DNA of 64,000 bases, taken from contig NC_060061.1 in the NCBI RefSeq assembly GCF_020283565.1, positions 23,597,362-23,661,361 of the forward strand. The letters run 5' to 3'. Position numbers and translations under genes: made by a program. Every line of letters begins with the position of its first letter. The stretch's first letter is position 1. This DNA comes from Trifolium pratense (taxonomy: Eukaryota; Streptophyta; Magnoliopsida; Fabales; Fabaceae). The notes under the pieces are model-generated. The model made no database searches and was not told where the DNA came from. It was given only the letters and a program-made list of their open reading frames with translations. This document shows positions 34,731-51,135 of the stretch, piece after piece.

Positions 34731-36165
34731 TGAGTGATGACAGTCAATTATATAATGTTTTTAGTAGTAATTTATGATAGTTTTAATAGCAATTGAAGTC
34801 CAAAAGCAAGCAAATATCTGAAAAAATGAAGTTATTTAGCCCATAAGTAAGAAAAGTGGAAAAAGCATAAAAAAAAGGCAAAAATATAATAAACAGTGAA
34901 CACCATCATACCTACGATGAGATCCAGCGTGACGCGATGAAAAGACAGTTTAAATTGAAGAAAATCTGCAACAAATCTTTTCATCGTACCACGATGACAT
35001 ACCATCGTGGCACGATGAAGGCGGTTGAAGAAAAACAGAAAATTCTGATCAAATCTTCCATCGTACCATGATATAATCCATCGTGGCCATGATGAGGCAA
35101 AATTACACGCCATCGTTGCCACGATGATACGATGGGTACGCAGAAAAAGCTTAAATCTAGCTGAAAAACTATAAATAGAGTCATCCTCCTTCACAATTAT
35201 TCAAATTCATAAATATTGAGAGTTATTCAATATTCACTCTAGAGTTAGGATAATTCTAAGGAGAAGACAAGAAGGGTCAAGGAACTCCAAGGCCAATAAG
35301 GTTCTTTTCTTTTATTGTCTTTATAATTTATTTTTCCTAGGTTAGGTCGAGTAGATGAACTCCGTTACGAATGCTTGAGACATGTAACCCTGGTTCGATA
35401 AAGTTTATGCTCGACTGTTATTATGTTATTTTCTATATTTGTTTTAGCTTTAATTATTCATTCTTAATATTGACCACATTAAGTGAATGAACCTAGAGGA
35501 AATTAGTTGATCCCGTGACAACAGAATTAATAGGCCAGACCAAAAAAACATTTCATTCTACCAATATGAGACCATTAAATTCAGTATCTGACGTTACGGG
35601 GGCAGGATTAAGAATCGCACATGTTAAATTCTGCAATGATATTAGGAAATCGAGTGAGGATAGAGAACTTGTTAAATTCCGAACTTCTAAATGTTAGGAC
35701 GCACTCTTTAAAGGCTGAACCTATTAAAGGTAATGATACGAAATAATGAAGGCTAAACCTATCAACGCTTCATTGGTTCGACCTAAGTCAGATTGCAATA
35801 GAAATAAGTATAGTAATACTAGGCTTATTTTAATATAAATTAACCCGGTAGCTTATAACTAATAATGGGGTATAGTATAACGCCACTTACCAAACATGAG
35901 TAAGGGAGGAATTCGAAACACTTAACCACCCCGTGCATCTACTCGCACAACCTTTTTTATCTTAATTGCTCTTTAATTTCTCGTCCTTTACTTTATTGTT
36001 ATTAAATGCACAACTCTCTCAAACAAACAAAGTGAATGCAAAACAACTTTACTTTATAAATTCCTAAGCGAAACTAGTAATTTTGGCACAATTCTTGTGG
36101 AGAACGATAACTTATCACTTGGTTGCGATTCTGTGACTTGTAGAGCCACCATCAATCACATAACA
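34731..36165 (+). mobile_element. probable solo or truncated gypsy-type LTR
   Basis: Non-coding block with a good TATA box ctataaatagag near 35169, a downstream leader, and an end (cttgtggagaacgataacttatcac) like those of large Ty3/gypsy LTRs in legumes. It contains several inverted copies of catcgtaccacgatg at 34900-35130. Short related phrases on both flanks (caatgactaatgg with atttgga, at about 34708 and 36192) hint at a rearranged insertion site. No pol sequence is present, and the exact ends are unproven. Confidence 0.45.
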
Positions 36166-36713
36166 AAATGATGAAAATTTAGATACAATGACAATGACTA
36201 ATGGGATTTGGATTTGGATGAAAGTTTTCATAATGATGAAAATTTATGAACTATTTTGTTCAAGTAAGTTTAAATTATACCAAAAACTTATATGTTTGAA
36301 AATTTTAAAATTGACCTGTATAATATTTTAAAAATTGCAAATTGACCTCTACTATTTTCAAAAACTGTAAATTGGTCCCTAATTTTTTCAAATTTGTCCT
36401 TTAAATTTTTTAAAATTGCAAATTGGACATTATTTTTCAAATTTTATATTTGACACAAAACTTTTCAAATTTATAAAAGTGGTCCAAAATGTTCATGTTG
36501 AAATTTCCCATACTTTATTTAAACACACATGTTTAAAAATGAAGGTAATTCAAATACAATAATTTGAATTGCTTGGAATTTTAAATCCTCTAAAATTTTA
36601 TTATAAAAAAACAAACCACTAAAATTTCTAATTACTCCATTCAAATACATTAATTGGATTTGTATTTGTATCAATCACACACATATTTTTTATTTTTATT
36701 TTTATCACAAACT
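36166..36713. other. AT-rich intergenic DNA
   Basis: Weak internal repetition of ttgcaaattgacctctactattttc variants at 36310-36440. No gene. Confidence 0.4.
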
Positions 36714-36762
36714 AGTTTAGGGACTAGTGCATTCGCACGAGTCCATTGACTTTTATTTAATT
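36714..36762 (-). mobile_element. Helitron-type 3' terminus (minus strand)
   Basis: Minus strand: caatggactcgtgcgaatgc, then actagtccctaaactagt. It closely matches the plus-strand terminus at 46862-46901 (caatggacttgtggaaacgc ... ctctaaactagt), so both are ends of one family. The body would lie to the right of this position. Confidence 0.6.
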
Positions 36763-36892
36763 TTTTCTTTCTAAACTTTCTATAATTAATAAACTCAGTA
36801 ATAATATTGTTTATGTTTCTAGGTTTCTATTTTTTATGCGTGTTCATCTTATTATTTTTTTATATTGACCAAACTTTCGATAATTTTTTTTT

Positions 36893-36981
36893 TGTTTACA
36901 ATGAACTGTGAATCGAACCCATGACCTATAACATACTCCCCAAACCCCTTACCACTAGACAAAACGTAGTGGCTTTCGTTA
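36893..36981 (-). mobile_element. SINE of the same family as the 5S-linked one
   Basis: Minus strand: ccactacgttttgtctagtggtaagggg ... ggttcgattcacagttcattgtaaac followed by an A-run. This closely matches the SINE part of the 5S chimera but has no 5S at its 5' end. The imperfect flanking repeat ctttcgataat / ctttcgttaat looks like its target duplication. Confidence 0.85.
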
Positions 36982-37259
36982 ATATATTTTTTGTTTTTGT
37001 TTTGTTTCTATTTTTATGAATAGATTTATATTTTTTTTTTGTTCCTATTTTTATACATATATTTTTAATAGAGTAAAATTACGATGTATGATATAAAATC
37101 TAAAATATTATTAAAACTAATTAGGACAAATTAGTAAAGTTGATAGTAATCAATTTTATTATTTTTTTTTTTGGACAAAATCGATTTTATAAAATTAGAT
37201 TAGAAGTAGATTTATTTATTTTTTTGATTTCAATCACAAATTTGTATGTTTACTCAACC

Positions 37260-37560
37260 AATACATCGATGAATAAAAAAAACTAACACATCGATCCCCA
37301 TAAAAACATCAATAAATATTTGATCAAAATTTAATTTTTTTTTTACAATAAATATTTGATCAAAATTTATATTTAAAATTTGATACAAAAAAAAAACTAA
37401 CACAACGATGAAAATTTAAAAAAACTAACACATCGATCACTACAAAAAAAAAAAACTAACACATCAATAAATATTTGATCAAAATTTATATATATATATA
37501 TATTTTTTACAATAAATATTTGATCAAAATTTATATTTAAGATTTGATATTTTAGTGTAA
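37260..37560. repeat. short degenerate tandem and direct repeats
   Basis: Repeated words caataaatatttgatcaaaattta (three copies) and aaaaaactaacacatcgat (about five variants) interleaved, plus a short (TA)n. Non-coding, just upstream of the ubiquitin-RUB promoter. Confidence 0.7.
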
Positions 37561-37571
37561 AAATAAAATAA

Positions 37572-40665
<3,094 letters not shown>

Positions 40666-42902
40666 GGTAGAATGGACATCCAATATAAAAAATTAGCTTG
40701 TTCAGGCTTGGTTTACTTTCTAGTTCTTGGTAAATGTTTAAAAATTGCTTCTGAACCTAAAGACATGAAATGAAGCTTTATACCGTCCGTCTCTGTGGAC
40801 ACGGTTCTTTTATGTGCTTGGTTTTTTGTAATTTTGGGGATTTTATTGGTGGTCAGTTGCTTTTCGTTGTATGCTTTTAAACCTAAAAGTTGGCATCTTA
40901 ATGAATCTCTTAACTAATAATTTATAACCACAAGCAAAATATGGTGAGTTTTTACTCTGATCATCTGTATAGAGGTGAAAGTTTGATTTTAGTTTAAGAA
41001 CCACAATGGTGGTTGCCTGGCTGGGACCTAAACGTAATTGTCAGACAGCCCAAATATGATGTACGGAATGGCTAAATTTTTTCCTCAGTTACAATTTAAA
41101 AAGAATGCGCCTCCTGAATTTATGACTTCAGAATGTGGTCCATGTCAACAGTGAACATCCAGTCTATTTGGCTAAGTGTGTGCCATTTTTATATGAAAAA
41201 TTACAAAGTACAACTATAGACTTGGTCCTTTATTAATTAAGATAAATTATAAAGAGTTTAATTTGTATGCACATATAGTATAAAATTATTACACATGTTT
41301 AATCAGATTTCACAATTTAGGTGTCATAATATTATATTTTAAAAATTATAGTATGTATGTTGACATGTGTTTTTTGGGATGGTCTAAAGATGAATCTAGT
41401 GTGAATCCAACTACAACTCTCGATCTATACAAAACGCACTGGCTTTTCCGAACTTCCCTTCTACTGTCAGTTAAATCCTTTTCTTCTGCTTTTTCCTAAC
41501 GATCCCATTCTTTAAAAAAAGAAAGCATATATTAGTTACAAAGAATCATCCGAGATTGAGTTGTGCAATAATAATGTTTTACAAATTCGTGGATTGCTAG
41601 AGGAAAGGAATGTGCTTGCCTCTTGATTAAGCCAATTGAACTTTCCTACAAGGTAGTTTGAGAACAAATCATTAACTGATAATTTTGGTATGATTTTAGC
41701 TTATCATGTTACTGTGATGCCAATTGTCCGCGACAACCTCAAATCTCAATCCTCGTCAGCTTTTACACATAGAGATTAGCATCAATTGATGCTCACAACA
41801 TTATTTTTTATTTGAAAAACTTTAATCTACTCAACAACTAAATTATAACTAATGATTTGATTATATTGTTCAAGAAATGATTAAAAAGGCATGTGGCAAT
41901 ACCATTATTGAGAAAGAATAATTAGCAAATAAAAATAGAGTAGCTGAGGTGGGGGCTGTGTTGATGATAAGTTTCAAATTCAATGGTCAAGTTGATGTGT
42001 CCACAACAAATCGAAAACGACACAAAAGGTTCAGTTAAGTTAAGCACTGCTGCCAAGAGAAGAACTGTATGTTTAACTCTGCCCAATTCGATTTACCAAC
42101 CAGAGTGTCCAATTCGGAACAAGCCAAACCATAGTACGTAACTTGGTTCTTCAGTCTTAAGTCTTAACCAATGAACAATACACATCCATGTTAGTATTTG
42201 TTTACATATTGATGGTTCTTTGAAACTACTGAAACATGATATTTCTGGTTTGAAGTTAGGCTTGGACAATCATTCTTTGCGTGTAGAAAATGAGATATAA
42301 TCTAATATAGTATATACAGAAAATTCATAGGCTTATATGGTATATTACATTGATATTTGATACTATATGGTATACAAGATGAATAAAAAAACAAGAATTT
42401 AGATAATTGAATATTTTCATTTGTTTACCTTAATTTGTTCAATGTTAGACTAACCTTAATACTGGAAGCGAGGATGGAATCATCGATCTCCTTAATTCGT
42501 TATGCTCAGCTATTAAGCTAACCTTAATACTCCTATACAATAAGTAAGGTAAGGGTAACTTAATACGTTTTGTAAACAAAACTTCACATCAAGTGTGACA
42601 TATTACACGTGGATCGGGGGATTCAAGGATAAGTTTTGTTTGAATAGTATTATTTTTTTTATTATATACAAATAAAAATAAAAATGTTTGGTACGTACGT
42701 CAACCATGTTTTTTGACAAAGTTACTGTATTACTTTTAGTTGATTAGTACTTGGACACTATAATCTATTTTTGTTTTTGGTACAACATTATAATCTATTT
42801 CTGATTACTAGTAAACAAGTATTTTGAAATAAGTTAAAATAAATCAAGCTATAAGAACGATTATCATAATTTGTTACTGTATTACTTTATTTTTTTGAAT
42901 AA
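40666..42902. other. 3' flank and intergenic DNA
   Basis: Includes the presumed 3'UTR of the ubiquitin-RUB gene. The remainder is AT-rich without recognisable genes or elements. Confidence 0.5.
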
Positions 42903-43080
42903 TGCTAGCAACACACTCTTTAACAAACACACTCCAACACACTCTCTTTTAATGGTTGAAATTCACATGGGTCCCATAAAAAAATGTGGACTCATATAAC
43001 TTTTATGGGACCCATATAAATTTTAACCAATAGAAGAGAGTGTGTTAGAGTGTGTTTGTTATTGGAGTGTGTTGCTAGCA
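42903..43080. mobile_element. foldback MITE (178 bp)
   Basis: Begins tgctagcaacacactct and ends agtgtgttgctagca, with complementary arms continuing inward (atgggtcccataaaa / ttttatgggacccat). Non-coding. Confidence 0.85.
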
Positions 43081-44030
43081 CTCCTCTATTTTTTTACCAT
43101 TATTGCTAATTTGATTTCAGTATAGGAACTTATCTAGGAGAAGTTGCTTAAATTTCTTTAGCTTTAGTATTTAAAATCAAAGTTTACAAAAGGTCCCAAA
43201 AATGTGTTGTCGACAAATTTCACAATGATGTACATGAACCCAAATATTGACCAAATCTTGAGATCCTATAAATTACTACACGGCAGTACATCTTTCTCAA
43301 TTTGTCGGTTGTCTACACGATCAAAAAGGATAAGACCAAAAGAAAAAAAAGTAAGAAAACGCCACAAAAGACTATACAATCCTTCTTTTATTAATTTTCT
43401 AAACCCATAATATTACTATTAATATTTTTTATTTGTATTATAAAATTATCAACGGTTCTGGTTTTCCACAAATGGTTTGGTACAAATCAATAGGCCAGCA
43501 TCGTTAGCTAGGGTTTTGTTAAACTACTGGACTAAAAACTAGTAGCATAAGTTATCAAACTACAATTGTGAAGAGTAACAACTAACAAAGAATATAGAAA
43601 AGAAAAAAACTAATTTAAATATGGTAACGCATCAACTTTCCACATCTGAAAAAAGTTTGAGCTAATCCATTAAAGACTAAAGAGTAATAAAACCAAAAGT
43701 TTGTTGCCATTAACTTATCATACACCCAACAATCATATACAATAACTTAATTGATTATTATTGACTAAAAATTAAAGATTAGATACCCCACTTACATCAC
43801 AAATGGTGCCAAATTCCAACATTTTAATTAAAAGACTACCATCAAAATAAAACAAAATAGAGAACATGTCATAGAGTCATTGGATTAGAGTTACTTGATT
43901 ATAAAATTATAATAATTATTATTATTATAAAACAGTAAGATTGGCAGGATAATTGATTAGCTTGGCACTTAATTAAGGAGTCTGATTCAGACTCAAAAAA
44001 GGGGCATTGGCAATGGCAATGGCATGGCAT
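43081..44030. other. intergenic DNA downstream of ADF5-like gene
   Basis: AT-rich; no supported gene. Confidence 0.5.
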
Positions 44031-44984
44031 CTATTTTGCTCTGTCTTGAATTACATCAAATCCCATCTCAGTTGGATCAGTTGCTTGAAGCTCATAAGAG
44101 ATTCCATCCAAAGCTCTTCTCAACCCATCCTTTGATGTTGCGTATAGAATCTTTGCTCTTATCCTTGATGCTGCTGGTGACCTATAAATTTAACCCAAAA
44201 ATTCCATCACATTCATATTCATCATCATCATCTTATAATTGCAACTAAAATTCAACGTTCACAAAAAAAAAAAAAGTCAATTTAGTACACAGTAAATTTA
44301 ACAGATTTACAGTGACACCGTAATTTAACTATATCATATAAAATACAACTTTTTAGTAAAATTAGGGTGATACACTGTGATTCTGCAAAACTCATCGTCG
44401 ATCTAGATTCTCGATGCAATTTTATCTGATCTAATTTAAATTGTTAGATTAGACAAAAGGGCATTGAGGTAACATATTGTTGGATTAATTGATGAGAAAT
44501 TAGATTAGAAGAATACCATGCAATGAAGAAGATCTTGCTTTTGCGGCAGTTATCAACAGTGACAAAATCAAAATCAAAGACAGCATATCTACAATCATCT
44601 TTAGGCAAAGAAGCAGCAAGATCACCATAGTTTTCTCCAGGACCACCAACCTTATCAACGGTCACAAGCCTTGACCTTTCATCGATCTTGAAAACTATGT
44701 ATCTATGTACCTTTTTCCACTTCATCTCCATGAATGAATTCTTGCACTCATCTGTTACCCACATCCCAGTAGTAGCCTGCACTCAGATTCACATTAAACA
44801 TGTTAACAAATTAAACTGGGGCTGAAACCATGTGGTTTATCTCAGAACTGACCCAATCAAATTAAATTGGTGGCGAAAGCCAAAAGAAAAATTAAACAAG
44901 ATTAATCTCAAATTCATCAATCAATATTAAACATATAATAGAACAAAGTAAAGTAAAAAGTACCATTTTGAAAGCCATCGCCAT
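44031..44984 (-). CDS. actin-depolymerizing factor, ADF5-like
   Basis: ADF/cofilin family protein acting on actin filaments in the cytosol. Three minus-strand exons, 44984-44964, 44776-44517 and 44181-44031, give 143 residues. The short first exon encodes MAMAFKM only, a gene layout typical of plant ADFs. The N-terminus [20 protein letters not shown] matches the ADF5 branch, which in Arabidopsis is reported to bundle rather than sever filaments. Other landmarks are [45 protein letters not shown], the actin-binding long helix [23 protein letters not shown], and the C-terminus [21 protein letters not shown]. The two introns are AT-rich and have GT-AG borders. No defects seen. Confidence 0.95.
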
Positions 44985-45879
44985 TGTTATGTGCTAAGAA
45001 GAAGAAGGACCAAGTTGGTGTTGTTTTTATTTATGTCTTTTTAATAAAGGTTGACACAAATTTGAAGGATTTGGACTAAGGTTTTTGCTATATATAATAG
45101 GGATATGTTAGAATGCCATTGGTATTTGATTATATTTACGATTGTGTCCAAGTTTGTATTGTCACCACGTTTTGATTGCGTGTATAATGCCTTTGTTACC
45201 GCGCGTTAGACATGAAAGCTATTATTACTTTCAGCTTTACTTTCCACACACCACCATATTTTCAAACACTTGTTCACTTAATGTGATTTACATTCAATTT
45301 TTTTTTTGTTGGTACAATTTACATTTATTGGTTTTTGTTATCCGGCTCATTGGATCACCTAATATGATTCGGGGTAAGTTCTTACATTAAGTGGTTTCAG
45401 TCTCCTCCCATCGTAATTTATATTTAATTTTTTTTTTGTTTCACCACCAGTATCCGGCTCACTGGACCGTTTAGTCTATTTCAGAAGTCAGTTCTTACAT
45501 CAAGTGATTTCAGCCCCCTCCGATTACAGTTGCGGGGATCAAACAATTTTCCTTCCTACCAAGTATGTCAATCACCGCTAACCAACTAACGATTGAAAAT
45601 TATTTTTACTAATTTCTCCTTATATGTTTTTATAATATTTCAAATTTACTATCTTTCATTATAATTTTAATGTATTAATAAGATATGGATAAAATAAAAA
45701 TATGAATCTATGCATAAAACTGGAAAGAAAATAAAATTATAGAAATTTAGTAAAAAAATTATAAAAACACAGAAAATATAAAATGATTATAGGAACTTTA
45801 GTTAATAAAAAAAAAGATTATAGAAAGAATAAGATCAGTATGCATGAAAATAGGAACATTGAAACATAAACAATTTTAC
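44985..45879. other. ADF5 promoter side and intergenic DNA
   Basis: Contains two related phrases (gtatccggctcactggaccgt at 45451 and gttatccggctcattggatcac at 45338; ttcttacatcaagtgatttcag near both), a small diverged direct duplication of about 120 bp. No gene. Confidence 0.45.
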
Positions 45880-46630
45880 TAGGGTGGTTTCTGTTTGCAG
45901 GGTGGTTGGTTAATGGAGCTACCGTGTCTAGTGGTTGCTGTTTGTTTCGGTTGCCGGTGGTGTATGCAGACGGATGTTTTTTTGGCGTTTGGTTTGCTTT
46001 TTCGTTTGTGTTAGTGCTCGTTGTGTTTAGAGATTGGGTGGTTGAAGACTTTTGGCCTCTTTTTGATGTGGTTTGGTTTCAAAAATCTGAAAGGGTATGG
46101 TTCTGTTAACCCGTATGGGTCTGGTTACTAACGTATTTGACTCATCCCTCGATCTGAGTTCTTACGCGTTCATTTGAATCCCATTGGGTTCGGTGGCATG
46201 GCTACTTCGAGGCTCTGTTGTTTTCGGGTCTGTTGAGATCTGCAGGTTTCAAGTCGTCTTGTCTGCCTACTTTCTAGGATGTGTAGCTCGAAAGAGCTTT
46301 GTGCTTGCTGCGTTGGTCAGGGAGTTGTTGGCACTTGGATTTCTTTACCGTGTTGGCGGTCAATCCATTTGCCGTTCTTAAACTCTAACCGTTATTAGCA
46401 AAGACTTACTTATCATTTTTTTTGTAACTTGGTTTCGTGCTGGTACGTGGGTTCGTTGGGTTGCGTCCGTGGTAGGTGGATTTTTGTTATGATAGTTTAG
46501 AGTTGTTCCACTAGGTCTGCTTATATGAATGTATCCCTTTGGGTTGTACCTGGGTCAGGTCTATTGTCCCCCCAATCTTTGTATCTCTCGTTTTATTTAT
46601 TTTAAATTTCTTTTTGATTAAAAAAAAATA
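45880..46630 (+). mobile_element. likely LINE 3'-end fragment
   Basis: GC-richer, G/T-biased block with no clear protein. It ends in ccccaatctttgtatctctc, a T-rich stretch and an A-run (46620-46628), the look of plant LINE 3'UTRs. It lies immediately inside the Helitron-like end at 46901 and could have been captured by it. Confidence 0.4.
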
Positions 46631-46861
46631 CTAACTTGCCCATATCATTTTAATAATATTCCAAATTTTCTACCTTCTATATACTTTTACTTTTTTTTTT
46701 ATAATGTAATTTTACTCTAATAAGAATCAACTAAAAAAAAATACTAATAATAATAATATAATACTATAAAAATAGATTATAAAAATACAGTTTTTGTTAG
46801 GGAAAACTTAAATATTTTGCCATTCAAAAAAAAAAATAACGAACTTAAATATTTAATAAAA

Positions 46862-46901
46862 ATCAATGGACTTGTGGAAACGCACGAATCTCTAAACTAG
46901 T
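46862..46901 (+). mobile_element. Helitron-type 3' terminus (plus strand)
   Basis: caatggacttgtggaaacgcacgaatctctaaactagtt, the same family terminus as the minus-strand copy at 36714-36762. The hairpin is degraded but the CTAGT end is kept. The body is to the left. Confidence 0.6.
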
Positions 46902-47433
46902 TAAAATGAAAATTGAAACATTTATACTAGCCATTAACATAATACTATTGGTTCTACTCATAGTATTATGTCAGTTGCTAGTATAATTCCGTGGGTTTGT
47001 ATAAAAAAAAAAAAAACATCATCAATACTATGGGCCGAGTTCGAGTTCCACTGGTTCATGCTGATTTTGTATAAAATAGTCGAAAAATGGTAGGTAGTTT
47101 TTTCAATCTCTAATGAAAATTAGTTATATTAGTAAATTTTGCATGGTAACTGTAAACTAACTTTTATTTCACTTGCAAATTTATTTAGGTAGATAATTTT
47201 AATTGGTAATTGGGTAAATTAACCACGATTCATAATTCATAAATGTTAATGTAAAAACACCTAAAAGAAGAGAGAATAAGTAATAAAAGGGCATAAATTT
47301 ATGTAAAATTAGGGGGTAATGGGTTATATTTTCGTGGTTAATAATAAAATAATTAAAGTGAGTACCGTGATATGTTAAAAAAAAATAGTGAAATTCGTTT
47401 ATGACACAACTTAATACTTTCAGGAAAATTTTA

Positions 47434-47507
47434 CTTTTTAGATTCATTGAGTATCTAACGTATCTAGTCTATAATATGGGCTAAATACTCTGAATGAATC
47501 TAAAAAG
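47434..47507. mobile_element. short foldback MITE
   Basis: ctttttagattcattgagtat pairs with atactctgaatgaatctaaaaag across about 30 bp. Non-coding. Confidence 0.6.
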
Positions 47508-47675
47508 TATTTTACTTTTATATTTAGCACTGAAGTGAGTATTTGTGTTAAAAAAAATATTATCAAAATATATTAATGCTAAATTTAATATATAATTATT
47601 ATTAATAGATTTTAGTTTATTTTTTAAAATTTATTATCATGATGTAAAATAATATTAAAAATTAAAATTAAATTC

Positions 47676-47684
<9 letters not shown>

Positions 47685-47724
<40 letters not shown>
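47685..47724. repeat. (TA)n microsatellite
   Basis: Approximately 20 TA units in AT-rich DNA. Confidence 0.95.
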
Positions 47725-47726
<2 letters not shown>

Positions 47727-48409
47727 CATAATAATTATTATTGAAATAAATGTCACATATGACAAACCACAAATCATTTTTTTGTTACAAACCATAAATC
47801 ATTTGACAATTATATGTTGACTCAATTATTTTTTAAAAAAAATATCAATTAATTAAATTCATTTATTGAATGTGAAATATATTCATCAAATTATACAAAA
47901 ACTTAAATAAATTATGAATTTGGCATCACATACGAACTATATTCATAAAAAATATCCTAGTTACAATATTCATCAAATTACATCTATTATATATTATATT
48001 ATATAAATTAATATGGTTTATACTTGTACAAAAAATGGTTTATACAATTAGTCACATGTCAAACCTTAAATTATTTAGAAATTAATAATTCTTTTATTAT
48101 TTTATTTTTAAAAATATATCAGTTATCCATTTTATCAAAGAAAGTTTATATATACAATTAATCACATGCCACATGTGATATCCTATATTCATTCGACAAT
48201 GAATGATTTAGTTATTTTTTATTTTATAAAAAAATATAAATTAAATTAAATTCATTAGATTAAATTTATATTATTGATCTATAAAATTCTATAATATTAG
48301 CATTTTTTGATAATTTTACATATGGATTTTTATACTTATTGATAAAATCAGTCGGTGTCCATTTGGGCTCTAGTTAATACAGTAATACTTTTCCCTTCAT
48401 CAATTATGG
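47725..48409. other. AT-rich intergenic DNA
   Basis: Words such as cacatgtcaaacc / cacatatgacaaacc and aaatcatttgacaatt recur in diverged form. No gene. Confidence 0.4.
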
Positions 48410-49400
48410 CGAGTAGTATGCGTACCAAACCAAACTGTCGAGTTATATCTTAGGCGAGTTGTATTGATCAAATAAGTATATTATCTTGCCTATATTATAT
48501 AGTTAAATTGTCTCACGAAACGAGAGGATGAATATGATAATGGATGAATAAGATGGTTTTCATGCTTGCCACCCATAGTAAAAAGTGTCATTATTTTGTG
48601 TCTCAAGGATAAAGTGTTGAGGGAAGTCGCGAAGGAGAAGACCGCGACGGTGATGTGGATTAAGCTAAAATCGTTGTATATATATGATCAAGTCATCAGT
48701 TCATAGGTTATCTTTAATTTAAACAACAACTCTATTTGTTCAAGATGGTAGATTCAAAATGTATAGTGAAACAATTGACAAAATTCAATTAAACTTTGAT
48801 GACTTACAGAATATTAAAGTGAAGTTTTTTGATGAGGTTAAAACTTTACGCTTCTTTCAAGCATTTTAAGGATGCACTTCTTTATGGAAAATAATCCACT
48901 AATACCAAGGAGATAATGGGGGAGACTTGAGTGTCGTAAGAGGAAGATGTGAAAGTAGAGGAAATTGGGCTAAATGCAATAACTGAAAAACCGAACCGAT
49001 CAATTTAAGAAGGATTGTCTCACATGATGATTCTGTTCAAGTTGCAATTTCATCAGATGACGGTTATGAGAGTGCAAATGCGTTAGTGGTAAAAAGTTGA
49101 GAAACGAAAAATTGCGTCATAGACTCTAAATGCTCTTATCACATGTTTCCAAAAAATGAATACTTTCAGATTTTGGAGTTGGAAGAAGGTGGAGTTGTTC
49201 ACTTTTAAAAACGGCGAAGCTTGTGATATAAAAAAAGACGAAGCTTGTAAGGTTTAATGTATATTCATTAATAGAACAATATCGTTCGGTTCGTCTTATG
49301 ATGACTATGAGTTTCTTTTACAAGATGTGAGGTATGGTTGCAAACTTAAACAAAATTTGTTATCAATAAACATGTTTGATATATTATGTTAAGACACTAG
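48410..49400 (+). pseudogene. decayed Ty1/Copia gag-protease remnant
   Basis: Frame-shifted plus-strand similarity to Copia polyproteins of the UBN2 gag type. DKVLREVAKEKTATVMW-KLKSLY lies near 48613-48690 and the gag helix region at 48730-48900. A zinc-knuckle-side segment follows around 48920-49000. The protease-proximal phrase S-YHM-PK-EYF-LEL-EGGVVH is near 49120-49200 and KLKQNLLSINMFD near 49340-49385. Numerous stops; RT and integrase are absent. Confidence 0.7.
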
Positions 49401-49811
49401 AATTGAATATGAGATAATGCACACACACTCACACAAAATGTTGAGAAGTAAAAAATTACATATCAAACGTTCTAGAAACGTTTTATCGATTGCACTTCCG
49501 AGACGTAGGTCTACAAAGTTTATTTACATATTAAAAGTATTTTTTATCAACCATAAATAATATGTCCATTATAAAAATAAAAATAAAAAAATAGCCATGT
49601 CCATGGTCCCGTCTCGGATCGGATCACACTCACATGACCTCCACCCACACAATTCTTTTGTGTTTAGGAAAATTATCTTTGCGTGAAAGCAAGGCAGAGA
49701 AGGTAGAAAAATCACTACCTTTTTTTTTGAATTTTTCTATGTTTTGAAAGAACAAGAGAACACGAGGAAGGAAAAAGTATATAACTGTGAAAAAAAAACG
49801 AAAACAAAAAA

Positions 49812-50170
49812 TGTTAGATTATGTTAAGAGTCTCACATCGGTTGAGAGATGGTCTGACTAAGTGTTTATATACTAGAGGCAATCCTCACCTTATAAGCCG
49901 GTTTTGTAAGGATGAGTTAGGCCCAATATCAATTTCTGACATGGTATGAGAGCCTCTATGACTAAGTGGTCTAAAGTTCGATCTCCGCTCCCCTCACTTT
50001 CTAATTAAAAAGTGGAATTTAAGCATATGGTAGGTGGACATATGCATTATCCACGCTTCAAGCCCAAGTGGGCTCTTGCGTGAGGGGACGTGTTAGAAAT
50101 AATATAAAACCATTGATGTGGCTCTGTCCTAACAGCTTAAGCTTTTGGGATAATTGGTTATCTGACATAT
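49812..50170 (+). mobile_element. TRIM-like LTR element
   Basis: A short putative LTR (49812-49941) starts TGTTAGATT, includes gtctcacatcggttgagagatgg, and ends CTGACA. It is followed at once by tggtatgagagc, a one-mismatch version of the tRNA-Met primer site TGGTATCAGAGC. After about 150 bp of non-coding DNA and a purine run (gaggggacg), a second TGTTAGA sequence begins at 50091 and also runs to a CTGACA (about 50168). The two LTRs are diverged. No coding capacity. Confidence 0.6.
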
Positions 50171-50772
50171 TATTATAAAATAATTTTGATGAGTTATAGG
50201 TTTTTTGTTTCTTTTCACAGTAGTTATAAATTATAAGCTTTTTTTGTTTTGTCAAAATAATTATAAGCTTTATTATTTACTACTTTGTTTTTCTAATTAT
50301 TTGATTCTTCTCATTTATCAAGGGTAAAAATATTGCATAAATTTACCTTTTTCTTTTTATTTTCTCTACTTCGGAATAAATGGATCAATTTTTCCTATCA
50401 AAGAAAAAGAAAATGCTAACGAATTAAATATAGAATTTTATTATATCCAATATTCTAAAAAATTCAAATATTAATTTTTACAACATAAAATTTACTCTGA
50501 ACCGAGAGAACACTCCTTTTAGTGAGATTGAGGCTATTTGTGTGTTGGTTCAAGAGTTCTGGCACAAAGGGGAATAGCTGCAAAAATATTAGTACTTCAA
50601 GGCTCAAGTCAGTATTTCATTGAGAGAAAATGCTAAGAAATTGGATGAATAGACGTATTTATAAGTCAAATCTTGCACGAATATGCATGGAGAGTGACAA
50701 ATCCACTACATTAGTGGGATAAAGATATAGTACCACAAAAGAATTGTTTTTGCACTATGCTGAGTTACTATT
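50171..50772. other. intergenic DNA
   Basis: AT-rich, no supported feature. Confidence 0.4.
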
Positions 50773-51135
50773 CAATGGCGTTGCCAGGAACCTGAACTAG
50801 GGAGGTTCAAACTCTTAAAATTTAATGAATAATTATAATATATATTTAAAAACTCACATAGTACTAAAAAAATTACAATATATACTCTCTACGCAATACC
50901 ATGCTATGAAACTGATGAATAATCAACTCATTATCAACTTTGTCGAACACCAATTTCTCAATATAAGTCTCAAGACAATCATTCATAAATTCATATCCCA
51001 ATTGATTACGCAATCTAGTATTCACAATCTTCATAACAGAAAAGATCCGTTCAATAGTTGCTGCAGCAACGGACAAAATCATTACTAACAAAATTACCGG
51101 TACATATAAGCCGTGTACCGCTACATATCCACATA
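50773..51135 (-). pseudogene. hAT transposase C-terminal remnant
   Basis: Minus-strand frame with SVAAATIERIFSVMKIVNTRLRNQLGYEFMNDCLETYIEK, the hAT dimerisation domain. It lies next to caatggcgttgccaggaacctgaac (50773), which looks like a hAT terminus close to CAGTGGCGGAGCCAGGA. The other terminus and the rest of the transposase were not found. It is a different copy from the one at 28523. Confidence 0.75.
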
